Shown piece after piece: positions 1-12,438 of a stretch of DNA of 64,000 bases. Position 1 is the stretch's first letter; each line of letters starts with the position of its first letter. Made by a program: the position numbers and the translations under genes. This DNA comes from Rhipidocladum racemiflorum (taxonomy: Eukaryota > Streptophyta > Magnoliopsida > Poales > Poaceae): assembly GCA_036346355.1 (NCBI GenBank), contig CM070570.1, positions 48,933,592-48,997,591 of the forward strand, written 5' to 3'. The notes beneath the pieces were generated by a model that was not told the origin of the DNA, did no database searches, and saw only the letters and a list, made by a program, of their open reading frames with translations.

Positions 1-59
1 CATTAAAGTAGTATCTTCATGATAATACTAAGGGTTTACCCCCATGAACTCTGCATATT

Positions 60-3014
60 TATCGGGACCCGAATATGCAAATCTAGACCCTCTATGTATT
101 CTGCATTCGTTCAGGATTATGCTAGTGCACACAGTCTCAACATAGATGCATATCACAATCAAATATAGCGGAAACATAATAAAAGACTTATTTATTGAAT
201 ATAAAACTGCTGAATGATCTTAAGGTCAACCTTACACTTGTGAGTCTTTGATGGCTTCAATTCAAAATAATTAAACAGCAGCGGAACGAAGAACGTCGGT
301 GAATCCCATCAACATACCACAGGCATCTGACAAGGTTCAACTCCTACATATTCGCCTCCTCGTATAACTTCTCCTCCAACACAAATGTAGACTTCCCTTC
401 AACTGGTGATTTGGTTGTTACAAGGGGGTAAGTGTAACACCCCGGCATCTAGTATGCCCGAATGCTACCAAACATAGACTAAACAACATCTAAATACCAC
501 AAATAAAGATGAATTACAGCAAAGGCACAAATGCTAAAACCGAAATTTCGGCAGCATCTCCTTTGTTTTAACATGAATTGAAGCGATATCAATAACAAGG
601 CAAGTCATATCATAGCATAAGACATCTAAAGCAGCAATATAAATGAATATAGCATCAACATAAGACAATAATACCAAAACCAACCACTCCATAAACTATA
701 GCTAAGCAAATAAGGATCACAAGCACACAAATGAATCCATACGCCAAGTTTCATGGCACTTAATATGATCATGACTCAAGTCGATAAATATGCCTAAAGG
801 TGTGGAGCTACGTGAAGATGTGTGGCTAATGCCCCTTCCCACATGCCGGTGTCATGGTACCTAAAAACAACATAAAACACAAGCGTGAGTTCATCACTCA
901 GCAAGTATATTGCAATGGAACAAAAGAACAAATACATTGCTACAACACTACATATCATGCTTAATCACCATAATCATGCTCACATCTCATTAGTCACATA
1001 TCATCATCATCATGAATGCAATGCAATGCACATTTCTCCTCGAAGCACATACCGGTATTGCCGAGTGCACACCCGTCGGTGTGCACCCTCTTTCCCCTTC
1101 CATCCCGAAGATGGAGGGTGCCTACTCCTCGCTTCCATTCACCGCGGTGGATGGAATCATGATGTAGGTCTTACACAATGGCGCTCCGGACTAGTCATAA
1201 CTTTCTCACCGACCTTACCAGACTAGTTATGACTTTCTCACCGACCCGGCCATGTCTCATGCCATGTATGCAATTATGCCAACATCATAAATAACTTGCA
1301 CATTAACTCATCGCATCACATCATAATAACCGTTTTCATCATATCAATGGCAAACATTAAAGCATGGCATGTTATCACATCACATATTCAATTGCAACTA
1401 GTCAAAACTAGCAACCTACAACCCGCTACCCATTCCAATACACTTGCCTTAACCTCGGGCGACGGATTGGTGAAATGAAGAGGGCACTCCCGGGGTCACA
1501 CCACCTGCACATAGAGACCACACACTCAAAACGTGCCCACAAAATAGTATGCAAAAGCTCGTCTACCCAGACTTCACAAACTACTCCCAAAACCTAAAAA
1601 CAGAGAATCTGTCCCGCCAGGATAGCAGGCTTCAATCTAACATAACTTTAGTTCTAGGACTCCGAATCGATTAAACGAGTACATCATCACGAATATTAGG
1701 AAATTTCCTAGCTTTTTCTAAGTATTGGGAAAAGCTGATTCGGACTCTAAAGTTATCTAGTCTACAAAACACTACGTTCTGTCCCAGCTACATCTCAGAT
1801 TTGAACACGTTCGGTAAATCGAGAATAACTTTCAAACGGCTGGGCAGAATTGGATGTTCTTTATGTCCACTGAAAGGCATTGAAGTTACCTACAACTTCT
1901 TCAATAGGTGGACGACCAAATTCCGACTATAAAATCGCGAAAACTCAAACCCTAGGTCGACTGCACAATCTGCCCGAAAAAGAGAACGTGGCAAACTCTA
2001 GTTTTCATCCAATCTACCCAATCACAGCACCACCTCTTGATCTAAAAGCATCCAAATACCCTCTAGCACAGCCCCTAGACCAACCCCAAGAACTACCCCT
2101 AGCCATACCTTCGCCCGACGAACGATGAACCAACAAATCTCCTCCCGGTTCACGCGATCTCCTTCCTTGCTCCAAATCCACCGGATCTCCTCGTCGCGGA
2201 GCGCTCCAATGGTGAAAACAGCGGGTTGGCATGGTGAGGGGCTCCCCTAGGGCAGCAAGGAAGGTGGAGAGGAGAGGGGAGGGGAGAGGTGGAGGTGCAA
2301 TGGGGGGAGGAGGGGCGGCTAGGAGGAGGGATGAAGGGGGTTGGCGGCTAGGGCAACCTAGGGGGGCGCACCAAACAAGAGAGGAGGGGGGCTGGCGCAA
2401 GCAGCCCTTGTGCTGCCCTCCTCCCCCTCATGGGCCGAGAAATCCCACCCTCGGCCCATGTGGGGTTCCCCCTAAGGCCCACTTCGCCCTGGAGAGGCCC
2501 AAACTCCCGAAAACGGCCCAAAACGCGATTAAATTTCTTACCGTATAGTTTTAAACCTCAAATTTCACATTTTATAACGTCACACCATCCCGTAATGTCA
2601 CAGTGAGTATATAAAACACTCAACAAGTTGTGCACAGAATGCAAGTCTATTAACTATCTACAAGGCTTATTCCAAATGAATGGCTGAATTGGTTATTTTG
2701 CAATAAAGCAGTATTTGCAAATGAATAACATAAATAGATTGGAAATAGTAAAACAAATAATAATAGTAGTAAATTTCTTAGTTGTTTCTCACATAAACTA
2801 ACTCACATCATTAAATCAATTTCCATATTTCCAACAACACACTACCTTCCTTCCCAAGTTTTTATTAAAATCTAACCCTTGACTGTAATACCTGAGCATT
2901 ATCCAATACCGTGGACACGACTATTTGAATAGATTTGACACACTGCAGAGGCTATACACTTTACCTACAAGACATGATCATCTCTTTTTGCATTCAGATT
3001 AACGCACTTCCATA
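60..3014 (-). mobile_element. Truncated long LTR, Tekay/Del-type Gypsy, inverted
   Basis: The left edge (from about 60) is the reverse complement of the LTR end seen at 6900-6991: a CCCGA(C/T)A terminus, then the words around ACACAGAGGGT and CACTAGTG. The right part (2603-3014) matches the complement of 5640-5830 of the forward LTR, including a stretch related to CATGATCATCTCTT. It is interrupted by the solo LTR 433-2602 and stops abruptly at the CACTA terminus at 3015, so its 5' half is missing. The terminal TG/CA has decayed. No primer-binding site is visible in bases 1-59, so I cannot say whether it was a solo LTR or part of a full element. Confidence 0.75.
433..2602 (-). mobile_element. 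Solo LTR, 2.17 kb, Gypsy family C, copy A
   Basis: The segment begins TGTAACACCCCGGCAT and ends AATGTCACA, and is flanked by GTAAG (428-432) and GTGAG (2603-2607), a 5-bp duplication with one mismatch. The interrupted LTR resumes exactly across the junction. It aligns end to end with 7366-9555 and, in reverse complement, with 16797-22043. A polypurine tract lies next to the latter, so the family's true orientation starts TGTGACACC and this copy is on the minus strand. There is no internal region, consistent with LTR-LTR recombination. The short ORFs inside are proline/arginine-rich and not conserved. Confidence 0.85.
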
Positions 3015-3238
3015 CACTACTACAGAAAAAGGTCATCACAGACAGTTCTAAAAGGTGATCACAGACGGTTTTGTGAATTGTCTGTAAATATGTGTCAGCG
3101 ATTAAATCAATGTATCACAGACGGTTCTTGAATCGTCAGTGAAATTCACATCACAGAAGGTTCTTTACTAGAACCGTCTGTGATACGTGGTATGAGCGAC
3201 TTAGAGATTTTCTAATTTTCAAAGGATTCAAAATTGGG
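3015..3238. mobile_element. CACTA (En/Spm-like) transposon, one end only
   Basis: It starts CACTACTACAGAAAAAGG, the CACTA-superfamily terminal repeat. Repeated subterminal motifs in both orientations follow (TCACAGACGGTTCT type and the reverse AGAACCGTCTGTGA type) to about 3200. No matching opposite end (TAGTAGTG) was found downstream before the next element. It is therefore truncated, or was interrupted by the LTR element starting near 3239. Confidence 0.7.
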
Positions 3239-3353
3239 AATGTAATACCGTGAGTGGTCATCCCAGGTTTGGGGCTTCTTGGTCTGGGTATGTGGTTACC
3301 CTGCTCGTGGTTGGTGGGGGTCATAGAGTAGGTGGAGTGAAGTAACTTTTCCT

Positions 3354-3360
3354 TATAAAT
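3354..3360 (+). promoter_or_regulatory. TATA-like box in the LTR of element F
   Basis: TATAAAT follows a C/T-rich context. It is followed about 25 bp later by a pyrimidine-rich tract (repeated CTATCTCT) and a GC-rich leader. The arrangement fits a Pol II core promoter for the retrotransposon transcript. Confidence 0.45.
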
Positions 3361-3857
3361 TCCCCCCCCACCAATCTATCTCTATCTCTCTCTTCACTCC
3401 CTCCAACCTCTCTTTTTTTTTTGTTGGCTCTCCAGCCGACGCCTCCCTCCCCCAAAACCCGACGCCCTTCCTCATCCCCAGCCTGGCCGACAGCATCGCC
3501 TTCCCCAGCCCCAGACCGGCAGCGTTGCCTCCCCATTCCCGACCGAGCCGATGCAGCCGGCACTGCGCCCTCCCCAGCCTGGCCGATGGTGCTACTACCA
3601 CTCCTCTCGATCTCTCCCAGCCAGCACAGCTCCTCCCGGCCGGCGCCGCCTCAGGTTGCCCACCCAGCAGCCGGCTTTGCCCCCTGGTCCACCTTGAGCT
3701 CGACGCCATCCCTGACTGAGCCTCCTCCCGACCGCCCTTGGAGCTCCTCCCCTCCCCTACCGAGCGGTGTCCCTTCGGCCAAGCCCTAGCCGGCGAGCTC
3801 CTGGCAAGCGAGCTCCTGACCGAGCCCTTGCCGACGGCTTCATCCTCCTCCTTGTGG

Positions 3858-4614
3858 GTGAGTTGGGTAAGACTTGGATTTGTGCATGCTATATGTTTGA
3901 TGAAATGCCTAGGAGATGTCATAAATTGTAACCTTTGTTAGTTGTGATTAATGGTTGCAATGTGCTGTGGGATTTGAGATTTGTGAGATTTGGGCTCAAA
4001 GAGCTACACTGAGGTCACATTGCTTTGATCTGTGATGTGCTTGAATGATTTGATAGAAAATTGCTTATACTGAAATCATCGTGGAGTGTTTGAGCTTAGT
4101 AACTGATGGATAATACTAGGCGGTGCTTTGATGGTTTGAATGCTCAGCTATAGCTTACGGATAGTGGCTTCAGTTAGTTACCTGGTAAATGTTGATGTTG
4201 ATGCCATGGATTGCTTATTAGTTGTGGCTATACCCTGATGAACCATGATTTGAATACTTTACTAGGAATTGAATGTCATGCTATTGATATCACGACCATC
4301 ACATGAAAGAAGCTTTGAAAATGAGAAATCTGTTGCAAGAGTTCCAATTAACTGGATGGGGTGAGTTATCCATCAATATTTGGAGTAAGGGAGCATATCC
4401 TTGCTGGCAGGCAACTTGGCATGTTGAGAATTTTATCTTATTATGTTTAAGAATACTACAATAATGTTTAGGAGAGAGAATGTGTTTTTCTTTTTGCTTG
4501 GTTTATTTGGGGAAGCTTAAATCGGGGTTAAGACTTCAGTGAAAGTGTTGCTGTTATTTGTTGCTTGCATCGTAGTTTGCATGAAATTGAGATGGATGAA
4601 TATGTCTATTGCAG
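3858..4614 (+). other. Candidate leader intron in the LTR of element F
   Basis: A good donor (TGTGG/GTGAGTTGGG) closes a GC-rich leader at 3420-3857. A T-rich, AT-rich stretch then runs to an acceptor TGTCTATTGCAG/GAAAT. The abrupt change from GC-rich to AT-rich matches an exon/intron pattern. No conserved protein is recognisable in the upstream short ORFs, so this is more likely a spliced untranslated leader than a captured gene. Confidence 0.3.
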
Positions 4615-6036
4615 GAAATAAGATCTCAGGCGTGGCCGCAACCTCATGCCACCCCCCCTCCGCGTGGTAAAGAGGCAAGTGTATTGTGTGAATGCGGCCC
4701 AGTGGCCATATGCTTATTCATAATTACAATTTAATTGCATGATGCATTGCATGATTGTAGAAGTGTGTTGGATTATTTCAGATTGTGTATTTCCATGTAT
4801 GGCTGCAAGATATGATTTATGTTTCAGGGTTATATCTTATGCGTTTGGTTATGACTATGCTGTTGTGGGAAAGGAACAAAGGTTACATTTTCTTCTCTTT
4901 ATTATTTATGTTAATTGCAAGTGCTTTATAATGCGTGTTGCAACTTAATCGCCTATTTGGACGCATATGTCTATTACCATGGCTTACTCGTGATCATGAT
5001 TTGATTGACGCGAATGGTGGGTTAAGGATGGGAGGATTTTGCTAATATTCATACATTCAATTATAACTATATGGTTATAATGTGAGAATGAGTTTATATT
5101 GATTAGGCTCTATTGGAGATTTGCATGTCAAGTGGACGATGAAAAGTCATTGTTGCATCAATTGCATTCATTCATAGCATGTTACGTGATGAATTAATAA
5201 TCTTGACTTAATGAGATATGGAATTGTGGCCGGTAGCCACTGTTGTAAAATTTGTTGTGCCATGGTAGTGTGTGCCATTGGTCTTGGTTATACAAAACTG
5301 TGTTCACTTAGACAAGTGATCATGCAGTAAAGGGGGTGCCGATAGCACATTTGGGATGTGTTTGTCTTGCCTAAGACCACTTAAGGGCTTAATCGTGTGC
5401 GTTATTGAATTGGATCTAACTATACAATCACATGTCTGGTATGGGATAGACCTGGCTGATTAATTTGAAATGTCTAAATTTGAGTGTTGTTGTGGTTGTG
5501 TGGGTTCCGGGATAGACAGGTAGACTCACATGGCGCAAGAGGGGCCCTGAGGGGTGAAACCTTAGTGGGCAGTATTGAGTTTGGACAGAGCATTGTAAAG
5601 GCCTTATCGTGATCTCTCTGCCGCACACCAAAGGAAGTGTGATAATTGCGCATGGCACTAAGAGATGATCATGGCTTGCAGGTAAAGTTGTACAACCTCT
5701 AAGAAGTGTGTTTAAAACTAATCGATTAGCCGTGTCCACGGTCAAGGACGTGCCTGGGGATTTGACACGAGGTATAGAGTTTTCATAAACTGTGGGAAGG
5801 TGGATTGGTTGGGAAGTGAACGGGGAGTTCACTACTGTTTTTAATGTCTAAAGTTAATACTGTTGAGTTCAGTGGTTGATGATAGTTTCAAATGGTGATG
5901 GGTGATGCCTCACCAATCTTTTGTTGTTGTCTACCATTGGTTTACCAATTACTCACTATCATTTGTCAATGATGCTTTTAATCTATTTATTGTATTTACA
6001 TTCAAGTTATTGCTTTCTACAAAAAAAGCATATGAC

Positions 6037-6552
6037 TAGGGGTGGAATTTTAGCTCGAGGCTCGAGGCTCGGCTCGGGCTCGGCTCGGCTCGGTCCGGCT
6101 CGACGCAACAACGAGCCGAGCCCGAGCCTAACGCGTGGCTCGCTTGGCCAACGAGCCGAGCTCGAGCCAGCTCGTGAGCGGCTCGTTAGGCTCGTTAGGC
6201 TCGACGGTCATATGAATAATGCATGTCACGTTAGTATTACTATTACTAAAAGACTACATGTCAAATGATATTACTAAAAGAAAACCAATAACAGAAGATG
6301 TATAGTCATGACTACATGCTACAGATCATTAAATAGCCAAATAGAAATGGATGCTACAGATCAACAGATCAACAAATAGCCAGCCCACGCGTCAGGCTGG
6401 CTCATGAGCCGAGCCGAGCCGGCTCGAGGCTCGGCCGAGCCCGAGCCGAGCTCAGTTTTCAGCTCGGTCAAGTCAACGAGCCGAGCCTGGCTCGGCTCGC
6501 AAACTGCCGAGCTCGGCCGAGCCGAGCCAGGCTCGGCTCAATTCCACCCCTA
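6037..6552. mobile_element. hAT MITE, 516 bp, GC-rich repeats
   Basis: Terminal inverted repeats TAGGGGTGGAAT/ATTCCACCCCTA are flanked by an exact 8-bp target duplication CATATGAC (6029-6036 and 6553-6560), diagnostic of hAT. The interior near both ends is full of short GAGCC/GGCTCG words in both orientations, so the ends can fold into long hairpins. No coding capacity; non-autonomous. Confidence 0.92.
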
Positions 6553-6995
6553 CATATGACTATCCTTTGTCAAGCCATACATTATTTGCATCATTCCCTA
6601 TGGCTTGCTGAGTATTTTTTGTACTCACGGCTTTATGCCTTTGTTGATCAGTTGGTGAGGAAGAACAGAGAAGTACTGAGTTCTACGAGGAGGAGTACTA
6701 TGAAGACTATAAAAACTAGGATGGCGTTTCCCCAAATGATTGCATGTGGCCTGTTGTATGGCCCAAGTTATTCTATTTCCGCTGCAAGAGTTTTAATTGT
6801 TTCTTTAGCCCTTAAGGCACGGTTATGTAAACTTTGACCATAAAGTCCGTGGTTGCTATTTGCTATTTTCTTAGCTAATTCGATGAATGGAATGGTATTT
6901 AAAACTTTGTTACCACTGTGCACACTAGTGTGATCCTAGACTAGTGCAGTATACACAGAGGGTTTCAAATTCATAAATCCGGGTCCCGACAAAAT

Positions 6996-7008
6996 TGGTA
7001 TCAGAGCC
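6996..7008 (+). other. Primer-binding site, initiator tRNA-Met
   Basis: TGGTATCAGAGCC lies four bases after the LTR end. It is complementary to the 3' end of plant initiator methionyl-tRNA, the usual primer of Tekay/Del chromoviruses. It fixes the strand and the 3' boundary of the LTR. Confidence 0.9.
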
Positions 7009-7365
7009 ATCTTGACTGTAGGACGCAACCCTAGTTAGCATGATCTTCTTAGGAAGAACTTCAAAAATTATTTTCTAAATCAAACCAACGAATGGATATT
7101 GTATAGTTGTCTCCTCTCATCTCATTCCAAGGTTCTTATTCCTCTTCTTTGCTGAAATATTGTTTAAAAGAGTTTAATTTTGATCTCATCTCATAAAACC
7201 TCTCAATGCCTCGAGTCTTCTGTAAAGAGGCAAGGTAAGAAGAGGATGCTCCAGACCTTTCAAGACTAGTGGAGAAGCTGCTGGAAAGATCAAGTCATCG
7301 AGAGTATGTCCAAGAAGCCTCCCATATAGGATAAGTTAATAGTGCTCTTTGCTCTGGAGCGTGCC

Positions 7366-9555
7366 TGTAACATCCCGGCATTTAATATGCCTGAATGCTA
7401 CCAAACATAAGCTAAACAACATCTAAATACCACAATTAAACATAAATTACAGCAAAGGCGCACATGCTAAAAACCGAAATTTCGGCAGCATCTCCTTTGT
7501 TTTAACATGAATTGAAGCAACAACAATAATAACATATCAATATAGCATAACGAACGATAGCAATAACATGATCAAACGGAAAAACAGCCACCATACCACT
7601 AAGGATATAAATTATATCCGTCACATGACAAATATGGACTAATCATTTACTCATAACGACCAACGAATCATCGAAACTACAGTTTAGCTCAATGAGTTAA
7701 CCATAACCATAAGGGAAGGAACATGTCATTGTTTAAATGTGTGATGCTAAGTGATGACGTGTGACTAGCTCCCTTTCCCGCATGTCGGATTCATGGTACC
7801 TAAAAGAAAACAACATAAACACAAGCGTGAGTTCATCACTCAGCAAGTATATTGCAATGGTACAAACATAAACAATTGCATAGCAATAATATCTCACATC
7901 ATGTAAACCATCTCATTCATGGTCACAAATCATCATCATCATCAATATGTATGCAGTGCAATGCGATGCTCATGTCTCCTTGGAAACTCATACCGGTATG
8001 GTTGAGTACACACCCGTCGGTGTGCACCCTCTCCCCCCTTCCATCCCGAAGATGGAGGGTGCCTACTCCTCGCTTCCGTTCACCGTGGTGAATGGAATCA
8101 CGATGTAGGACTTACTCATTGGCTCTCCGGATTAGTCATAACTTTCTCACCGACCTTTCCGGACTAGTTATGACTTTCTCACCGCCCGGGCCATGTAATC
8201 ATGCCATGTATTGAAATATGCCACATCATAATCAACTTGTACATTAACACATGGCATCATAACAAGATAAACATACTCATCATATCAATGGCAAACATTA
8301 AAGCATGGCATGTGAACATATCATATATTCAAACTTCAATCTCAATCAATCAAACAACCTACAATCGCTATCCATTACAATACACTTGCCTCAACCACGA
8401 GCGACGGATTGGCGAGAAGTAGTAGGCCCTCCCGGGGTCACACCACCTGCACATAGGGACCACACACTCACAATCAAGCCCACAAAACAGTACGCAAACC
8501 CTCATCTACCCCGACATTGCCAACTACTCGCAATACCCAAAAACAGAGGTTCTGTCCCGCCGGGACAGCAGCCTTCCAAAAGGCATAACTCGGGTTCTAA
8601 GACTCCGAATCAACTAAACGAGTACATCCTCGCGTAGCCTAGGAAATTTCCCAACTTTTTCTAGGTATAGGGAAAGACTGATTCGGACTCTAAAGTTGTT
8701 TAATCTACAAAATACCGTAATCTGTTCCAATCACGTCACAGATTTTAACACGCTCGGTAAAACAGCCATAACTTTCAAACGGCTGGGCGGAATTTAACGT
8801 TCTTTATATCCACTGAAAAATAATGAAATTATCTACAACTTCTTCAACAGCCGTATGACCAGATTCCGACTCTAAATTGGCGAAAACCTAAGCCCTAGGT
8901 CGACTGCTCATGCTGCCCGAAACAGAGAACGTGACCAACTCAAGAATCCATCTAATCTAATCAAATCCAGCACAACCAATTGATCTAAAAACTTGATAAA
9001 CACCCTTAGAACAGTACCTAGACCAATCCCAAGGATTCCCATGGCAATACCTTTGCCCGACGCACGAAAACTGAAAGGATCTCCTCCCGGTTCGCTCCTC
9101 GCTCCAATGGATGGATCCTCGAGGTGCAGGGGGTGGGGAGGCCACCCTAGGGCAGCAAGGGGGTGGAGAAGAGGTGGTGGAGAGGTGGGGAGCAATGGGG
9201 GCAAGGGAGAGGGGGCGCACGGCCAAGGGAGAGGGAGGTGGGGCGGCTAGGCAAGGGAGGAGGAGGTGGGGGCGCACAAAGGGACGGGTGGGGCGCACAA
9301 GGGCTAGGGGAAACCCCCTTTTACCATCCCCAAACCTGAATCCTAGTCCTAAATGGACTCTTACTCCATCCCACCAAAGCCCACAACCCCCTCTTTTAGG
9401 CCCAAACTCCCCCGGAAAGGCCCAAAACCCCGGAAACGGCCCGAAAACGCTATTAGCCTCCATACCTTATGGTTTTAACCTTAATTCCACATTCCATAAT
9501 GTTTTTGACCTCATCATGCTCATTAAATAAGGTTACGACACTCCGTGGTGTCACA
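7366..9555 (-). mobile_element. Solo LTR, 2.19 kb, Gypsy family C, copy B
   Basis: It begins TGTAACATCCCGGCAT, ends GTGGTGTCACA, and is flanked by a perfect 5-bp duplication GTGCC (7361-7365 and 9556-9560). Co-linear with 433-2602 throughout, it shares the motif around CCGAAATTTCGG near one end and the G-rich tract near the other. It sits in the leader between the primer site and gag of element F. The small ORFs in it are shadows of the GC-rich part of the LTR. Confidence 0.93.
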
Positions 9556-9861
9556 GTGCCATTCCTTTTAGTTTAGTGACGTGTAGTCTGCGTGTATTAG
9601 GATTTTTGTTGCTTGTGTGTTAGGTGTCTTGTACACTTGCCTAAGGCATGGTGTTGCAGCCACCTATTAAGCTGAAAAGTTTATTTCCTCTTCGTCTTGA
9701 ATCCTTTGCAGCTCTGTCCTTTGTTGACTATTGTCCTTGGGTATTCCCTGCTCCCCTAGATGAACCTACTGCTTGTCTATTGCTTTTCCCTCTTACCTAT
9801 CAACTCTTGCCCTACCTCGCAGATGATTGACGCTTGTTTTGGAGCCAGTCACAGTTCACCA

Positions 9862-10632
9862 ATGGATGCCCATGCAAGTGCCAGTGCCACCCCCAATGCA
9901 CCACCTTCAACACCGACTGTGACAGATTAGAATCTTGGACACGTTTTGGTAGCTCAGACTCAGCTCATGAACACTATGATGTAGAATATGACTAACATGA
10001 TGAACCAACAGATTCATACTACTGCTACCCTAGCCAACCTGTTGACCCAGCATAATCAAGCTGCTGCTACACCTCCCCAAGATCGTCCACAGTCCAAGTT
10101 AGTAGAATTCATGAGGACCCACCCGTCTACTTTTTCCAACTCTTCAGAACCCTTGGAGGTAGATGACTGGATTCACTCCATTGAGAAGAAGCTTGCTATT
10201 GCTCAGTGCACAGATCGTGAGAAGGTTCTCTATGCCGCTCATCAGTTAGAAGGCACCACTACTGAATGGTGGGAGAACTACAGTGCTGCCAATGACGACC
10301 CTCAGACTATCACTTGGGCAGATTTTTCTGCTGCTTTTTGCCATTCTCATATTCCAGATGGCAAAGTAGAAACGAAGAAGAACGAGTTCCGCAAGCTCAA
10401 GCAAGAAGGGATGTCAATGAGTGAATACCTCAACAAGTTCACTCAACTTGCTTACTACGCTCCAGAAGATGTTACTACCGATGATGCACGGCAGAAGAAG
10501 TTCAATCATGGGCTCAACCTCGGCTTGAAGGTACAAGTCATTGGCAATGACTTTGCAGATTTTGAGCATCTTGTAGACAAAGCCATTCTCATAGAGGAAT
10601 CTCATCATGAATTAGATGAATCACGTAATTAA
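9862..10632 (+). pseudogene. gag of element F (Tekay/Del type), with stops
   Basis: Capsid/nucleocapsid polyprotein of a Ty3/Gypsy element, which would form the cytoplasmic virus-like particle. The long open part runs from 9988. An in-frame upstream ATG at 9862 is separated from it by two TAG codons (near 9928 and 9976), so translation from 9862 is blocked. The retrotransposon gag domain is clear: DDWIHSIEKKL, then CTDREKVLYAAHQLEG, WWENY, and a downstream MSMSEYLNKFTQLAYYAPED block. This pattern is characteristic of grass Tekay/Del chromoviruses. A TAA ends the frame at 10632 before the zinc knuckle. Confidence 0.88.
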
Positions 10633-10807
10633 GAGGAAGATGATGGAGCAAAGAGCTCACTTGAATCACACACAGAGAGCTAGAGTGAATGCATAGTAGC
10701 CTGCATGCTCCACTCCTCCAACTGCATTCAGGACACTTGCACCAGCACCTCATCCAGCTGCTTCAGGCAATCGCAACTTCAACACCAATAACAATCCAGC
10801 TGTAGGA

Positions 10808-11199
10808 GTGACTTACTTCAACTGCCATGAATTGAGGCACTATGCCAGCAATTGTCCGAAGAAGCAAGCTCCGACACCAGCCCATTTCAATTTGGGAGCC
10901 ACACTACCCAAGAACCTCACACCAAGAACAAGGCGTGCAGCGCCCCAGACACCTAGTCCAGCCACTAGGACTCCAACGCCTGTTGGAAGAGGCCGTGTGA
11001 ACCATGTCACCATTGAGGATGCACAGTCTGCACCAGACATCATACTCGGTAAGCTCCTAGTTAACTCAGCATCTGCCATGGTTTTGTTTGATTCTAGAGC
11101 TACGCATTCGTTTATTTCTGAGTTTTGCTACAAATCATCAATTAAAAACGAAGCCTCTTAAAACTGCTTTGTTAGTTCAATTACCTAGTTCTGATTTGA
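10808..11199 (+). pseudogene. Zinc knuckle and N-terminal protease of element F
   Basis: A degenerate CCHC zinc knuckle (around FNCHELRHYASNCP; the first Cys is replaced) is followed by a proline/threonine-rich linker. Next comes the aspartic-protease active-site region, reading DSRATHSFIS where the family has D-S-G-A-T. Gly to Arg at that position should destroy activity. The reading frame is then cut by the solo LTR at 11200 and resumes at 14738. Confidence 0.8.
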
Positions 11200-11737
11200 T
11201 GTAACACCTCAATTTTTGCTTTTCATGAATTTATATAAAATTTGGCACTTTGGTGAATTTTTGGAATTTTCTAGAATTTATTTGAATTTATTCCCTTTTG
11301 AAATAATTAAAGAATTTGATTTTACAAATAAATTTTTGTTGGAAATATTTTATTTGAGTCCAAAAGGTTCTAAAATATTTTCTGGAATTTTTCTGAGTGT
11401 TTTGCTATTTTTAATGAATTAAATGAATTTCTGGGAATTAATTGGATTATTTAATCGCTGGAAAAACCCGAACCGGTTTCACTGTTCATCCGACCGGACC
11501 CGAGTCCGAGTCAAACTCGAGTCCGACCCGGACCCGACTGCGCCAGCCGTTCCAGTCGAACCAAGTCACCAAGCCCTAACAAACGTGACAGTTGGATCGA
11601 GATCCAACCCCGTGCCGTTGGATCTTGATCCAACGGTCCACGTTGAGCCACGTCACCGAATCCGAAATGGATTCGGATTTCGCCGCCGCAGCCGTGTGGG
11701 CCTCGGTTTCCGCGATTTTCACGGACGCTGAGGGGCC

Positions 11738-11745
11738 TATTTAAT
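11738..11745 (+). promoter_or_regulatory. TATA-like box in solo LTR E
   Basis: TATTTAAT sits in a GC-rich context between the repeat-rich U3-like part and a GC-rich leader-like stretch. Its placement fits the R-region start of the LTR. Function is inferred from position only. Confidence 0.35.
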
Positions 11746-12127
11746 GCGCCGCCGCCGCCATCATGTTCATCGTTTCCTTGCGCACCCAAAGCCCTAGCCT
11801 GCCGAGCTCAAGCCGCCGTGGTTGCGCCGTAGTTGCGCTAGGGTTCCGCCATGGTTAAGCGTTGTTTCCGCCGCCGTCCGCCGCCACCGTTGAGCCCAGA
11901 TCCGGAACCGCAAGGACGAGACGCGTCGGAGGGTACCATTCACTTCGCTGGAGGGGCCCCGCAACGCCGTTGCCGTGGTCGTCGTCCTCGTCTCCGGTGA
12001 GCTAGCTCCGCCGCACGCCATCACCGTCGCTCGAGCTCCACCAACCGTCCGATCAAGATCCAAGGGCCCAGAATCGTCCACGTCACCCCCGGTGAGATTC
12101 CACGTGTTAATTCCTAGATCTATTTCC

Positions 12128-12153
12128 AACCGTTGGATCTAGATCCAACGGTT
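12128..12153. repeat. Perfect 26-bp palindrome in LTR E
   Basis: The two halves, centred on GGATC-TAGATCC, are exact reverse complements. Related but imperfect dyads with the same GTTGGATC/GATCCAAC words recur at about 11610-11635, 12045-12065 and 12265-12290. Confidence 0.9.
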
Positions 12154-12438
12154 CAGATTGTGCCACGTAGCCAAAACCGCACCGTGCTTGGTGGGATGTC
12201 AGCCATTAGATCCAGATTGAACGGCTAGGGTTAGCCATGTTGTAAACTCTAGATTGGATCTTAACCGTCCGATCAAGATCGAACGGTCCAGATTAGTCGA
12301 GTAGTTTTCCTAATGCGTGAGGCTAGATCCGATCTGGGCCGTTGATTTTCAAATCAACGGACCAGATCATGCCACGTGCGCGGTAGTTGGACCGTCGTGG
12401 TCAACCCAGTTAGCCGCGGTCGCCGCTGAAGTCAGCCG

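Larger units (their letters stand above)
3239..6991 (+). mobile_element. 5' LTR of Tekay/Del-type Gypsy element F
   Basis: The right boundary is firm: GGGTCCCGACA at 6981-6991, followed after four bases by an initiator-Met primer-binding site. From about 5200 rightward the sequence is recognisably related to the solo LTR 11200-14732 (the CTTAATGAGATA, GATAGACCTGGCTGATTAA and GTGCACACTAGTGTGATCC regions). The upstream half is diverged, as expected for U3. The left boundary at TGTAATACC (3239) is a best guess. A 516-bp hAT MITE sits inside at 6037-6552. The LTR carries a TATA-like motif and an intron-like leader. Confidence 0.65.

Noticed and set aside
2014..2548. Overlapping Pro/Arg/Gly-rich ORFs on both strands
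   Set aside because: They fall in the GC-rich part of a solo LTR, differ between the LTR copies and contain no domain.
3353..3922. 189-residue minus-strand ORF and the opposing plus-strand ORFs
   Set aside because: They are shadows of a GC-rich, pyrimidine-biased LTR leader; low-complexity only.
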